From Oscillospiraceae bacterium (lineage in GTDB: Bacteria > Bacillota > Clostridia > UBA1381 > UBA9506): 64,000 nt of DNA. The notes under the pieces are model-generated. The model worked only from the letters and a program-made list of their open reading frames with translations. It made no database searches and had not been told where the DNA came from. Where the stretch lies: positions 115,774-179,773 of the forward strand of contig SVJS01000001.1 of the NCBI GenBank assembly GCA_015068855.1, in the 5' to 3' direction. The position numbers and the translations under genes are program-made. How positions within the stretch are numbered: the first letter of the stretch is position 1; every line of letters begins with the position of its first letter. This document shows positions 1 to 8,980 of the stretch, piece after piece.

Positions 1-1479
1 TTTTTGCTTAGGAGCATGAAAATAAGTTTCCGGTAAAATTATTGCTAATTTTCCACCGTCTTTTAGTAACTGCATATTTCTTTCTAAGAACAATGTTGAA
101 ACATTTCCTTCATCTACTAGTTTTTCTTTCCCTTTTGAATCAATCTTTCTAGCTAATTCATATTGTTCTAATTTTTCTTTACCAGTTACTTTTATATCTT
201 TCCCGAAAGGCGGATTTGAAAAAGACACAGAAAACCCACCTAATTTAATATTCTGTTGAGTAAAAGAATTCCAATTGCTAGGTTTTTCCAAACTATCCTC
301 ACAGAAAATTCCACCTTTTCCGTCTCCAAGAATCGCCATATAGGATTTTCCTACTTTAGTTAGGAAGCTATCTTTTTCAATACCTCTTATATTTTTTATA
401 CCGACCGTTTTCTTTTCTTCAATTAGTGCTGCGTCATTCCAACCGAAATCAACTGCTTCTTTATCTAATTTATCCCACAAATATTTTAATGACTCAACTA
501 GGAATCCGCAACTACCACAGGATGGGTCAATTATAATATCTTCTAATTTAGGGTCGACAGCATAAACTAGTGTTTTAACTACATTTTTGGGTGTAAAAAA
601 TTGCCCCTGAGAACCTTTTAATGAATATCCAATAAAAACCTCAAAAGCATCAGCTATTGTATCTCTATCGGTGTCCATTAAGCAAAATTGCTGAATTTTA
701 CTAATTATAAATCTTAATGTATGTCCGTCAAAGTCAATAGTATCAGAATCAGTTAAAACATCTTTGTACTTTTTCTTAACACTTACGAATAATTTTTCAA
801 TTCTTGTTTTAATTTCTTCGTCTGTGTCTTCAGCACTCGCTCTAAAAGACACCATATCTTCAAGTCTCGTAAATCTTTCATCATATATTTTACAAAGGAT
901 TAAGTGAATAATTTCTTTTGCTATAACCTCATCCCTATTTACACCAACACTATTTCCAACAATATACCCTCTCATTTCAGAAAAAATCTCTTTAAGATTG
1001 TGAGTGCCTTTCAAATCTTTTCTTTTATACATTCCTATTTCTGAAAGTTTTTGCCCATACTTAGGTATTGCTGCTATCTCCTCAAAATGTATATTGCCAG
1101 AGCTTTCTATTTTCTTTATATATACACTTTCAACCCCATTATACCAAATTCCTATGGTAGCTTCACAAAATTTCAAATATAGCTTTAATTGGTCAATTCC
1201 ATCTTTTCTAGATGGTTTTTTATTTTCAACAACCATCTTCAAATATTTATTTCCTCCATTATCAACATCATAAACCGCAATGTCTATCGGATATCCTTTT
1301 TTATCAGATGGAGAAGCCTTTACACGTACTTGTGGATGTGTTTGGACCATATTTTTAGGATAATTGTAGTCTTCTACTAAAATTTTAGAAAACGGCTGAA
1401 CTGCATTTATTTCTTCAGGTGTTCCTTGAACTTCTAAACCAGATATGTAGTCTATGATTTTATTTTCTTCTTTAGCCAT
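1..1479 (-). CDS. HsdM-like N6-adenine DNA methylase with N-terminal HSDR_N-type domain, partial
   Basis: Reading the minus strand from ATG at 1479 gives 493 open codons running off the left edge, so the C-terminus is missing. The N-terminal ~130 residues look like a type I restriction N-terminal (HSDR_N-like) fold: a PIDIAVYDV strand followed by MVVENKKPS, i.e. a D...ExK arrangement. The rest is an N6-adenine methylase: QGQFFTPKNVVK, then the SAM-binding motif DPSCGSCGF, and the catalytic SNPPFG. AAGGAGG lies 10 bases before the ATG. The gene is much AT-richer than the neighbouring housekeeping genes, suggesting horizontal acquisition. Whether a specificity or restriction subunit follows cannot be seen. 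Methylation of DNA adenine is inferred from the motifs; nuclease activity of the N-terminal domain is uncertain. Confidence 0.85.
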   Translation of the reverse strand, partial: MAKEENKIIDYISGLEVQGTPEEINAVQPFSKILVEDYNYPKNMVQTHPQVRVKASPSDKKGYPIDIAVYDVDNGGNKYLKMVVENKKPSRKDGIDQLKLYLKFCEATIGIWYNGVESVYIKKIESSGNIHFEEIAAIPKYGQKLSEIGMYKRKDLKGTHNLKEIFSEMRGYIVGNSVGVNRDEVIAKEIIHLILCKIYDERFTRLEDMVSFRASAEDTDEEIKTRIEKLFVSVKKKYKDVLTDSDTIDFDGHTLRFIISKIQQFCLMDTDRDTIADAFEVFIGYSLKGSQGQFFTPKNVVKTLVYAVDPKLEDIIIDPSCGSCGFLVESLKYLWDKLDKEAVDFGWNDAALIEEKKTVGIKNIRGIEKDSFLTKVGKSYMAILGDGKGGIFCEDSLEKPSNWNSFTQQNIKLGGFSVSFSNPPFGKDIKVTGKEKLEQYELARKIDSKGKEKLVDEGNVSTLFLERNMQLLKDGGKLAIILPETYFHAPKQK

Positions 1480-1538
1480 AACGATATGACCTCCTTGAGA
1501 CACAAGGGGATGGTTCTCTTGTGTTCTGATTTGACATT

Positions 1539-1567
1539 ATTATATCATCTATAGCATCGAATTGCAA
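1539..1567 (-). promoter_or_regulatory. promoter of the HsdM-like gene
   Basis: On the minus strand TTGCAA (1567-1562), 17 bases, then a perfect TATAAT (1544-1539). About 60 bases separate the -10 from the ATG. An inverted repeat ACACAAG/CTTGTGT (1500-1506 and 1518-1524) lies in the leader and could be a small stem or operator. Confidence 0.6.
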
Positions 1568-1597
1568 GAATATCCGGAAACAATAGAAACATCACAC

Positions 1598-1645
1598 AAA
1601 AAAAGAAGCCGCCTTGCAAATTCTAAGCTTGCAAAGCGGTTTTTT
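1598..1645 (-). terminator. rho-independent terminator after prmA
   Basis: Arms 1609-1619 and 1629-1639 form an 11-bp stem with one G:T pair. An A-run on the plus strand at 1598-1604 supplies the U-tract for minus-strand transcripts ending after prmA. A T-run on the other side means it may work in both directions. Confidence 0.75.
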
Positions 1646-1655
1646 CACTATTTTT

Positions 1656-2633
1656 TTATTTCCCTTGATAGTCAAGCGCGACCCAATCGCCGCTTTGCGC
1701 CCGGTTCACAAGGCTTAAAGGCTCCGCCCCATAGCGCGCCAGGACCTCTTCTTCGCGGTCTGTGATAATACCGGAGGTGATATAGGTTCCGCCCTCAGCT
1801 AAAAGCGGCGAAACCGTCGGCGCCAGGGCGATAATAACATCCGCCACAATGTTGGCTAAAATCAAGTCGTACTGCCTGTCGGCAATCTCTGCTTGCAGCT
1901 TTTCATCCGTCAACACGTTGCCTGCAAACACGCGATATTGCTCCTCTTTGATGCCGTTTCTTTCGGCATTTTCACGGGCAATCTTGGCCGCATTGGGGTC
2001 AATATCAACCGCTGTGGCAGATTTCGCACCCAACAAAAGCGCAACCGCTGACAAAATACCGCTGCCGCAGCCTAAATCCAGCACTTCCATACCGGGTTTA
2101 ACATACTGCTCCAAGCGCTCTAAGCAAAGGCGCGTGGTGTGATGAGAGCCCGTGCCGAAGCTCATGCCGGGATTAATCACAAAAACAGTTCTGTCTGTGG
2201 GGGCTGAAAGGGTTTCCCATTCCGGCAGAATCAGAATTTTCTCGCCCACGGAAAGAGGCTTGAAATACTGCTTCCAGTTGTTCGCCCAATCCTCTTCGTC
2301 CATATCCGAAAGCGAGAAACGCAAGCTGCCAAAGGCGCCGTCAGAATCCATGTCTTTCAGTTCTTTCAGGCTTCGCTCTGCTTCATGCAGGGTCTCTCTG
2401 CCCGCGGCATCTGCCGTGACATAAAACTTAACATTTGTCTCTTTCGACTTTGCCTGCATCAGGTCTTCATCAACATAATCCCAGGCGGAACGGTTTTCTT
2501 CCAAAAACGTCTTAAAATCGTTTTCATCTTCAATTTCAAGACCTGTGATGCCCAGTTGATACAGACGGCCGCAAACCGGCTCAATGCCGGCCTCTGTCGT
2601 GTAAACCGTTACCTGAATCCAACTTGTTCCCAT
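1656..2633 (-). CDS. prmA: ribosomal protein L11 methyltransferase
   Basis: Cytosolic SAM-dependent enzyme that trimethylates ribosomal protein L11. The 325-residue length is usual for PrmA. The N-terminal ~130 residues match the L11-recognition domain. The Rossmann methyltransferase domain follows, with PGMSFGTGSHHTT at ~155-167, the SAM loop VLDLGCGSG at ~184-192 and LANIVADV near 260. It lies 11 bases after thrC and is followed by a strong hairpin terminator, so thrC-prmA is probably one transcript. The start at 2633 has a purine-rich AGGGGG stretch upstream. Recognition is confident; the pairing with thrC has no obvious functional meaning. Confidence 0.95.
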   Translation of the reverse strand: MGTSWIQVTVYTTEAGIEPVCGRLYQLGITGLEIEDENDFKTFLEENRSAWDYVDEDLMQAKSKETNVKFYVTADAAGRETLHEAERSLKELKDMDSDGAFGSLRFSLSDMDEEDWANNWKQYFKPLSVGEKILILPEWETLSAPTDRTVFVINPGMSFGTGSHHTTRLCLERLEQYVKPGMEVLDLGCGSGILSAVALLLGAKSATAVDIDPNAAKIARENAERNGIKEEQYRVFAGNVLTDEKLQAEIADRQYDLILANIVADVIIALAPTVSPLLAEGGTYITSGIITDREEEVLARYGAEPLSLVNRAQSGDWVALDYQGK

Positions 2634-2644
2634 GCCGCATCCCC

Positions 2645-4150
2645 CTATGATAAGTTCAGCATGTGGCTGACAACATCATACATTTCCGTTTTGTCACAGG
2701 TGGTTGTAAAAATCACCGGTTTTGCGGCAAGACCTGCGAGCGGTGCGGGCACCAAAAGCTCGGTTTTCTCTGCCAGAGCATCCAAAAGGGCGAACTCGTC
2801 GCTGATTGCGCTGACTGCTTCTTCGCCGGCAATTGCCGTCAGAACGCTGTCGCAGAACTTAAAGGGGCTGGCGGTTGAAACAATCACGGTCTTGGTTTCA
2901 TCGCCGGTTTCTGCCTTATATTGCTCATACACCTGCTTGGCAACAGCCGTATGCGTATCCATCACATAGCCGCTCTTTTGATTTTCTTCGCGGATGGTTG
3001 CAAGGGTTTTAGCATCATCACAGAAGCCACCATAAAATAATTCTTTGATTTTTGCCTTGGTCACATCCGGCACTTCATACCAGCCGTCTTCGGAAAGCGC
3101 TTTCATCCAGCCGGCAACACGAACATCGTCGCCGCCTGTTGCATGATATAAAAAGCGCTCTAAGTTACTGGAAATCAAAATATCCATAGAGGGCGAGGTT
3201 GTTGTTTTGAACTCTCTGTTTTTGTCATACACGCCCGTGTTGATAAAGTCTGTTAAGATGTTATTCTCATTGGAGGCGCAAATCAGCTTGTGAATGGGAA
3301 GACCCATTTCCTTGGCATAAAACGCCGCCAGAATATTCCCGAAATTACCTGTGGGCACAACAAAGTTAACGCTGTCACCGGGCTTGATTTCGTCATTTTT
3401 CAAAAGGTTGCAATACGCTGAAAAATAATACACAATCTGCGGCACAAGGCGACCCCAGTTAATGGAGTTTGCACTTGACAGCATAAAGTTGTTGCGTTCT
3501 AAAACCTCAGCATACTCTTTATCGCCAAAAATCTTCTTAACGCCGCTTTGGGCATCATCAAAGTTACCAAAAACAGCCGCAACATCAACGTTGTTGCCTT
3601 CCTGAGTAATCATTTGACGCTTCTGAATGTCAGAAACACCGTTTTCGGGATAAAACACGATAATGCGGGTGCCGTCAACATCCTTAAAGCCCTCTAATGC
3701 TGCTTTACCCGTGTCCCCCGAGGTGGCAACCAAAATGACAATCTCTTTGGTTTCGCCGGTTTTCATAACTGATTGCTTCAGAAGATAGGGCAAAATCTGC
3801 AACGCCATATCCTTAAAAGCGCAGGTGGGCCCATGCCAAAGCTCCAGGAAATACAGCCCGCTGTTTAATTTATAAAGGGGGGCTATTTCCTCGGTTTCAA
3901 ACTTTGTTTTGTTATAGGCACTGTGTGCGCAATCCTGAATTTCTTCCTCCGTAAAATCCGTTAAATAACGCTTTAAGATGCTAACGGCTCTTTCCGGATA
4001 GGAAAGCGGAACCAGCGCCTCAATATCTTCCATAGTAAGCTGAGGGATTTCTTTCGGAATGAACAAGCCACCATCCGGCGCCAGACCTGTTTTAATGGCC
4101 TCTGCCGACGTGACAGAAAGAGATTTATCCCTGGTACTTGCGTAATTCAT
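2645..4150 (-). CDS. thrC: threonine synthase
   Basis: PLP enzyme converting O-phosphohomoserine to threonine and phosphate. At 501 residues it belongs to the longer ThrC type whose N-terminus reads STRD...APDGGLF. The PLP-binding lysine is in CAFKDMAL (about residue 113). SGDTGKAALEG and PTGNFGNILAA are the phosphate- and substrate-binding loops. RBS AAGGAGG stands before ATG at 4150. No hom or thrB lies nearby, so this is a detached threonine pathway gene. An 18-bp perfect palindrome sits in its leader. Confidence 0.96.
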   Translation of the reverse strand: MNYASTRDKSLSVTSAEAIKTGLAPDGGLFIPKEIPQLTMEDIEALVPLSYPERAVSILKRYLTDFTEEEIQDCAHSAYNKTKFETEEIAPLYKLNSGLYFLELWHGPTCAFKDMALQILPYLLKQSVMKTGETKEIVILVATSGDTGKAALEGFKDVDGTRIIVFYPENGVSDIQKRQMITQEGNNVDVAAVFGNFDDAQSGVKKIFGDKEYAEVLERNNFMLSSANSINWGRLVPQIVYYFSAYCNLLKNDEIKPGDSVNFVVPTGNFGNILAAFYAKEMGLPIHKLICASNENNILTDFINTGVYDKNREFKTTTSPSMDILISSNLERFLYHATGGDDVRVAGWMKALSEDGWYEVPDVTKAKIKELFYGGFCDDAKTLATIREENQKSGYVMDTHTAVAKQVYEQYKAETGDETKTVIVSTASPFKFCDSVLTAIAGEEAVSAISDEFALLDALAEKTELLVPAPLAGLAAKPVIFTTTCDKTEMYDVVSHMLNLS

Positions 4151-4168
4151 GATGTCCTCCTTATCGTT

Positions 4169-4186
4169 TGAGATGCATGCATCTCA
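4169..4186. repeat. 18-bp perfect palindrome in the thrC leader
   Basis: TGAGATGCATGCATCTCA is a gapless palindrome just upstream of the thrC ribosome binding site. It could be a dimeric regulator site. It lacks a loop, so it is less suited to an RNA hairpin. Confidence 0.5.
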
Positions 4187-4245
4187 CGGCGAGCTTTTCA
4201 CAAAATTTCTGTTATCTTCCGCCGTTTATATTTACAATCATATGA

Positions 4246-5592
4246 TTATAATCGTGCCTGCAATGCCTCTTGTTCCTTTTCATAACCGGGTTTCCCCAAA
4301 AAGGCAAACATGTTCCGCTTATAGGCCTCAACGCCCGGCTGGTCAAAGGGATTCACGCCTAAGATATAGCCGCTGATGCTGCACGCTTTTTCAAAGAAAT
4401 AAACAAGCTGACCAAAGTAATATGCGCTGATTTCCGGAATATGTATAATCAAATTGGGCACCTCACCATCAAAATGAGCCTGGGTTGCACCGCGAAAGGC
4501 CTGTTCGTTAACATAGGCAACGGTTTTATCCGCCAGATAATTCAGACCGTCAATATCCTCTTCATCCCGCGGAATAACGAGGTCCCCCGCTGCGGTTTCC
4601 ACATGCAAAACGGTTTCAAACAGATTTCTCAGACCGTCCTGCACATATTGACCCATGGAATGCAAATCTGTGGAAAAATTCATGGCCGCAGGGAAAATGC
4701 CCTTGCGGTCTTTTCCCTCACTTTCGCCGTAAAGCTGCTTCCACCACTCTGCAAAATGCTTCATTCTCGGCTCATAGTTTACTAAAATCTCAAGGGTTTT
4801 TCCCTTTTGATACAGCAAATTACGGGCCGCGGCATACTGATAACAAGGGTTGTCTGCCAGCGCCATCGTTTCATATTCACGGCAGGCAACCTGTGCGCCC
4901 TGCATCATGTCTTCAATGTCAACGCCCGAAACAGCAATGGGCAAAAGACCAACGGCTGACAGAACGGAATAGCGGCCACCGATATCATCAGCAATCACAA
5001 AGGTTTCATAGCCCTCTTTGTCGGCCATGGCTTTGAGTGCACCGCGTTCTTTATCTGTTGTAACAAAAATGCGGTTTTTAGCCTCTGCTTTTCCGTAGGT
5101 ATCTTCCATGTATTTTTTAAGAATGCGAAACGCAATGGCCGGCTCCGTGGTTGTGCCGGACTTGGAGATAACATTCACGCAAACGCTTTTGTCGCGAATA
5201 AATTCACATAAATCATAAAGGTAGGTTGAGTTCACAGAATTCCCCGCAAAGAAAATCTGCGGCGCTTTGCGTTTGCTGCTATCCTGCAAATTATAAAAGT
5301 GATTCGCCAGCATGTCAATGGCGGCGCAAGCGCCCAGATAAGAGCCGCCAACACCAATCACAATAAAAACATCTGCCTTATTGCGGATTGTTTCCGCGGT
5401 TTTGCAAATACGGCAAAATTCCTCTTTGTCGTAGTTGTTCGGCAGGTCCAGCCAGCCTAAAAATTCGTGGCCAACGCCGGTTTTATTATGCACTTTTTCA
5501 TGAGCATCTTTAACTGCTTGCGCCATGGAAGCCATTTCGTCCACACTGATTGCGTTTTGCGCCTTGCTGTAATCGAAGCGTATGCTTTTCAT
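4246..5592 (-). CDS. pgi: glucose-6-phosphate isomerase
   Basis: Interconverts glucose 6-phosphate and fructose 6-phosphate in glycolysis. The 448-residue length is the short form typical of Firmicutes. Visible motifs are GVGGSYLGA (phosphate loop), [10 protein letters not shown], and [14 protein letters not shown], a PGI signature. The C-terminal part contains [10 protein letters not shown] and [12 protein letters not shown]. It is separated from thrC by ~95 bases and from upstream pyrD by ~23 bases, so it may be transcribed with pyrKD. The lower glycolytic genes are in the pgk operon on the opposite strand. Confidence 0.97.
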   Translation of the reverse strand: MKSIRFDYSKAQNAISVDEMASMAQAVKDAHEKVHNKTGVGHEFLGWLDLPNNYDKEEFCRICKTAETIRNKADVFIVIGVGGSYLGACAAIDMLANHFYNLQDSSKRKAPQIFFAGNSVNSTYLYDLCEFIRDKSVCVNVISKSGTTTEPAIAFRILKKYMEDTYGKAEAKNRIFVTTDKERGALKAMADKEGYETFVIADDIGGRYSVLSAVGLLPIAVSGVDIEDMMQGAQVACREYETMALADNPCYQYAAARNLLYQKGKTLEILVNYEPRMKHFAEWWKQLYGESEGKDRKGIFPAAMNFSTDLHSMGQYVQDGLRNLFETVLHVETAAGDLVIPRDEEDIDGLNYLADKTVAYVNEQAFRGATQAHFDGEVPNLIIHIPEISAYYFGQLVYFFEKACSISGYILGVNPFDQPGVEAYKRNMFAFLGKPGYEKEQEALQARL

Positions 5593-5615
5593 AATAAACT
5601 CCTGTTTTCGTTTGA

Positions 5616-6524
5616 CTAAACCAAAAGGCCGCCAGTCAAATCGTTAATAGTATATGCACCTTGTTCGCTCATATACTTTGCTAAACCGTCGCGAATTTTG
5701 ATGCATGCATAGGGGTCTGTAAAATTAGCCGTACCAACTGAAACAGCACTGGCACCTGCCAGCAAAAATTCAACCGCATCCTCTCCGTTTTTAATGCCGC
5801 CCATGCCAATGATGGGAATGGAAACGGTTTTATACACCTGATATACCATACGAAGAGCCACGGGCTTAACACAAGGACCAGATAAACCGCCGACTACATT
5901 GGCTAAAATCGGTCGTCTGGTTTTAACATCAATAGCCATGCCTGTCAGCGTGTTAATTAAGGAAAGAGCATCGGCGCCGGCGGCTTCTGCTGCCTTTGCC
6001 GTTTCTGTAATATCCGATACATTCGGGGAGAGTTTAACAATCAAGGGGTGTTTGGCATAAGGCCGCACCGCCTTGGTGATTTCATACACCGTATCGGGAT
6101 TTGTGCCAAAAGCTGCACCGCCTGCCTTAACGTTGGGGCAGGAAATGTTCATTTCCAGCATATCCACATCGGCATCCGAGAGCTTTTCCGCCATCTCGCA
6201 GTAATCCTCAAAGGTGCTGCCCGCCATGTTGGCAATAATCTTGCAGCGATATTGCCGCAAAAACGGAATTTCGTCCCGAATAAAGGCGTCCACGCCCGGA
6301 TTTTGCAGACCGACACTGTTTAAGATGCCGCCCGGTGTTTCTGTTATCCGTGTAGGCGGGTTGCCGGCACGGGGCGCTTTTGTCAGCCCCTTAACGGAAA
6401 TAGCGCCGAGCTCGGATAAATCAAACAGCTCACTATATTCACGGCCGAAACCAAAGGTTCCTGAGGCCGCAATAATGGGGTTTTCCAGTTCAACCCCCGC
6501 GATATTCACTTTCAAATCAATCAC
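5616..6524 (-). CDS. pyrD: dihydroorotate dehydrogenase B, catalytic subunit
   Basis: FMN enzyme oxidising dihydroorotate to orotate in pyrimidine synthesis; the class B type uses NAD through PyrK. Motifs: [13 protein letters not shown] near the N-terminus, [12 protein letters not shown] with the active-site cysteine, KLSPNVSDI, and [13 protein letters not shown] for FMN phosphate. I place the start at GTG 6524, where GGAGG precedes it and the GTG overlaps the pyrK stop as GTGA, giving 302 residues. An ATG 42 bases further upstream lies inside pyrK and lacks support. The overlap implies translational coupling to pyrK. Confidence 0.95.
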   Translation of the reverse strand: MIDLKVNIAGVELENPIIAASGTFGFGREYSELFDLSELGAISVKGLTKAPRAGNPPTRITETPGGILNSVGLQNPGVDAFIRDEIPFLRQYRCKIIANMAGSTFEDYCEMAEKLSDADVDMLEMNISCPNVKAGGAAFGTNPDTVYEITKAVRPYAKHPLIVKLSPNVSDITETAKAAEAAGADALSLINTLTGMAIDVKTRRPILANVVGGLSGPCVKPVALRMVYQVYKTVSIPIIGMGGIKNGEDAVEFLLAGASAVSVGTANFTDPYACIKIRDGLAKYMSEQGAYTINDLTGGLLV

Positions 6525-7288
6525 AGAACCACCTCCTGCGACCAGAAAACAGGGCCGTTGCGACAAACTCGTTTATATTTTCCGCTGCCCTCTTCGTGGG
6601 TTTCGCAGCTGCATGTCAGGCAGGCGCCGATGCCACAGCCCATTCTCTCCTCCAAAGAAAGCTGACAGGGAATACCTGACGCTTCGGCAAACGCCTGAAC
6701 GGCACGAAGCATCGGCTTCGGCCCACAAGCATAGATAATGTCAATTTGTTTTGTTTTCACATCTTCTTTCAGGCTGTCTAAGGCATAACCATGGATGCCA
6801 TAGCTGCCGTCGTCGGTACAAACAACCAGATTCTCTGCAACATCTGCAAATTCTGCTTCTAAGGTAACCAGCTGCCTGTTTCTAAAACCGATATAAACAG
6901 ACGGTTTTGTCAGCTTGCGGCTCAGGTAGTAAAGGGGATAAACACCAATACCGCCACCAATCACAGCAGCATGAGGATAAGCCGCCTCGTCAATGATGAA
7001 ACCGTTTCCCAAGGGACCTAAAATGTCCAGACTGTTTGTTCTGTGGCAAAGCGCTTCTGTACCACGCCCTTTGATTTCATACATAAAATCAAGGTAGGGG
7101 CCCTCAACGTTGCAAATGCTGATAGGGCGGCGCAAGGGCATGGACGTTGCATCACCGCACTGAATATGTAAAAATTGCCCCGGTTTCGCTGCTTTGGCCA
7201 GACTTTCTTGCTCGACGCGACAAGCCATAATGCCGGGCGCAATTTCTTTTTGATGGCAAACGGGGCAGGCATAAACTTCGTACTGCAT
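6521..7288 (-). CDS. pyrK: dihydroorotate dehydrogenase electron-transfer subunit
   Basis: FAD and [2Fe-2S] partner of PyrD that passes electrons to NAD. The 255-residue reading from ATG 7288 has GAAGGAG in front; upstream in-frame codons lack this. The ferredoxin-reductase fold shows KPGQFLHIQC, PLRRPISI (FAD) and GGGIGVYPLYYL (NAD). The iron-sulfur cysteines are in GCGIGACLTCSC and a later VCRNGPVF. A paralogous subunit, NfnA, is encoded at 49490. Other pyr genes are not in the window. Confidence 0.95.
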   Translation of the reverse strand: MQYEVYACPVCHQKEIAPGIMACRVEQESLAKAAKPGQFLHIQCGDATSMPLRRPISICNVEGPYLDFMYEIKGRGTEALCHRTNSLDILGPLGNGFIIDEAAYPHAAVIGGGIGVYPLYYLSRKLTKPSVYIGFRNRQLVTLEAEFADVAENLVVCTDDGSYGIHGYALDSLKEDVKTKQIDIIYACGPKPMLRAVQAFAEASGIPCQLSLEERMGCGIGACLTCSCETHEEGSGKYKRVCRNGPVFWSQEVVL

Positions 7289-7357
7289 GGGTGTCTCCTT
7301 CATTATTTTCAAAATGAAAAGAATTCTTGTCTTCTTCGTAAAATTCCACACACTTTT

Positions 7358-7563
7358 ATTGATGCGGTGCTCGACAGAGCACAAAGAGCTTTGCTCTTAG
7401 GGATTTTATAGCATAAAATCCCATACGCTCTTCAATTCTACCAGGAGCAAAAATACTTGCTCGCAAGGGTATTTTTGCGACGCCGTCAATGGATGCGGTG
7501 CTCGACAGAGCACAAAGAGCTCTGCTCTTAGGGATTTTATAGCATAAAATCCCACGCATCAAT
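7358..7563. repeat. 206-bp multi-hairpin palindromic element with a duplicated 63-bp unit
   Basis: The gap 7289-7661 has no credible gene. It holds two 63-bp direct copies (7361-7423 and 7492-7554) that differ at one base. Each copy contains three hairpins in a row: GTGCTC/GAGCAC, AAGAGC/GCTCTT, and GGGATTTTA/TAAAATCCC. Between the copies GCAAAAATAC pairs with GTATTTTTGC. The whole is enclosed by ATTGATGCG (7358-7366) and its complement CGCATCAAT (7555-7563). It lies in front of pyrK. It encodes nothing I can recognise and could be a small non-autonomous repeat or a structured leader. Confidence 0.75.
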
Positions 7564-7615
7564 TATACCATTTAACTTCCCTAAATGCAAGGGGTTTTCA
7601 AAAAGACACATATTA

Positions 7616-7650
7616 CAAAAAAAGAGAGACGGACTTTTCCGTCTCTCTTT
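7616..7650 (-). terminator. rho-independent terminator after the ABC ATPase gene
   Basis: A perfect 13-bp stem (7621-7633 with 7638-7650) has loop CTTT. The A-run at 7616-7623 gives the U-tract for minus-strand transcripts. Confidence 0.85.
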
Positions 7651-7661
7651 ATGTACAATCG

Positions 7662-8780
7662 TTAGTTCAAGATTGCAACTTCTGTTTCCTTATCGAACAG
7701 ATGAATCTTGTTACCATCCAGTGCTAACTTGATGGTGTCGCCAGCCTTAGCTGTTGTTCTGGGGTTAACACGAGCGATGAAGTTTGCGCCCTCAACCTTC
7801 AGATACAGATAGGTTTCAGCACCCATAAGCTCTGTAACGTCAACGTCGGCTGTGATAACGCAGTCCGGAGTCATGTTAATCATAACTTCTTCGTCATGCA
7901 GGTCCTCAGGACGAATACCCATTAAAACTTCCTTGCCGAAGTAATCTGTGCCCTCTAAAGCCTTAGCCTTAGCTTCCGGCAGCTTAATAGAAGACGTTTC
8001 ACCAATCTTCAGCTCAGCGCCGCCGTCAGCAGCCTTAACCAAAGTTGCAGTAACAAAGTTCATCGGTGGGCTACCGATAAAGCCTGCAACAAACACGTTA
8101 ACCGGCTTATCATACAGAACCTGAGGAGAATCAATCTGCTGGATGAAACCATCCTTCATAACAACGATTCTGGTACCCATGGTCATAGCTTCTGTCTGGT
8201 CATGAGTTACATAAATAAAGGTTGTCTGCAATCTCTGATGGAGCTTGCTGATCTCAGTTCTCATCTGACCTCTCAGCTTAGCATCCAGGTTGGAAAGCGG
8301 TTCGTCCATTAAGAACACCTTCGGTTCACGCACGATGGCACGACCCAAAGCAACACGCTGTCTCTGACCGCCGGACAAAGCCTTCGGCTTTCTGTCTAAC
8401 AGATGCGCGATATCCAGAATTCTGGCTGCTTCTTCAACACGCTTTTTAATTTCAGCCTTGGGCATTTTTCTCAGCTTTAAGCCGAATGCCATGTTATCAT
8501 AAACAGTCATGTGGGGATACAGAGCATAGTTCTGGAAAACCATTGCAATGTCTCTGTCCTTCGGCTGAACATCGTTCACCATTTTGTCACCGATATACAG
8601 TTCGCCTTCGCTGATTTCTTCCAGACCGGCAATCATTCTCAAAGTTGTTGATTTACCGCAACCGGAAGGACCAACTAAAACGACAAACTCCTTATCCTCA
8701 ATATCTAAGTTAAAGTCACTAACAGCTGTGACTCCACCGGCATATCTTTTGTATATACCTTTCAGATTAAGACTTGCCAT
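7662..8780 (-). CDS. sugar ABC transporter ATP-binding protein (UgpC/MsmX type)
   Basis: Cytoplasmic ATPase energising carbohydrate ABC importers. At 372 residues it has an ATPase domain (Walker A GPSGCGKST near 37, signature LSGGQRQRVALGRA, Walker B VFLMDEP) and a C-terminal TOBE-type regulatory domain from about 240. It stands alone: no binding protein or permease lies beside it and it has its own terminator. This resembles the shared ATPase MsmX of Bacillus, which serves several sugar importers; that role here is inference. A good GAGGAGG-type RBS precedes the ATG. Substrate cannot be deduced. Confidence 0.92.
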   Translation of the reverse strand: MASLNLKGIYKRYAGGVTAVSDFNLDIEDKEFVVLVGPSGCGKSTTLRMIAGLEEISEGELYIGDKMVNDVQPKDRDIAMVFQNYALYPHMTVYDNMAFGLKLRKMPKAEIKKRVEEAARILDIAHLLDRKPKALSGGQRQRVALGRAIVREPKVFLMDEPLSNLDAKLRGQMRTEISKLHQRLQTTFIYVTHDQTEAMTMGTRIVVMKDGFIQQIDSPQVLYDKPVNVFVAGFIGSPPMNFVTATLVKAADGGAELKIGETSSIKLPEAKAKALEGTDYFGKEVLMGIRPEDLHDEEVMINMTPDCVITADVDVTELMGAETYLYLKVEGANFIARVNPRTTAKAGDTIKLALDGNKIHLFDKETEVAILN

Positions 8781-8980
8781 ATAAAGCTACCTCCTCAATA
8801 ATAGAACACATAAATTTACAATACTTATGATAACACAATCCCGTCAAAATTGTTAGACTATTTTTCAACAAAATTTTGAAAATTAATTCGTCAATATTGT
8901 ACAAATACGTTGCAAATGCCTTGACATTGGCGTTTGTTACGCTTTTCTGCGACTAAAATTTTACAGTTTTCACGCCCTTT

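Noticed and set aside
1004..1380. Short plus-strand open frames near the left end
   Set aside because: They lie opposite the well-supported HsdM-like gene and have no family features.
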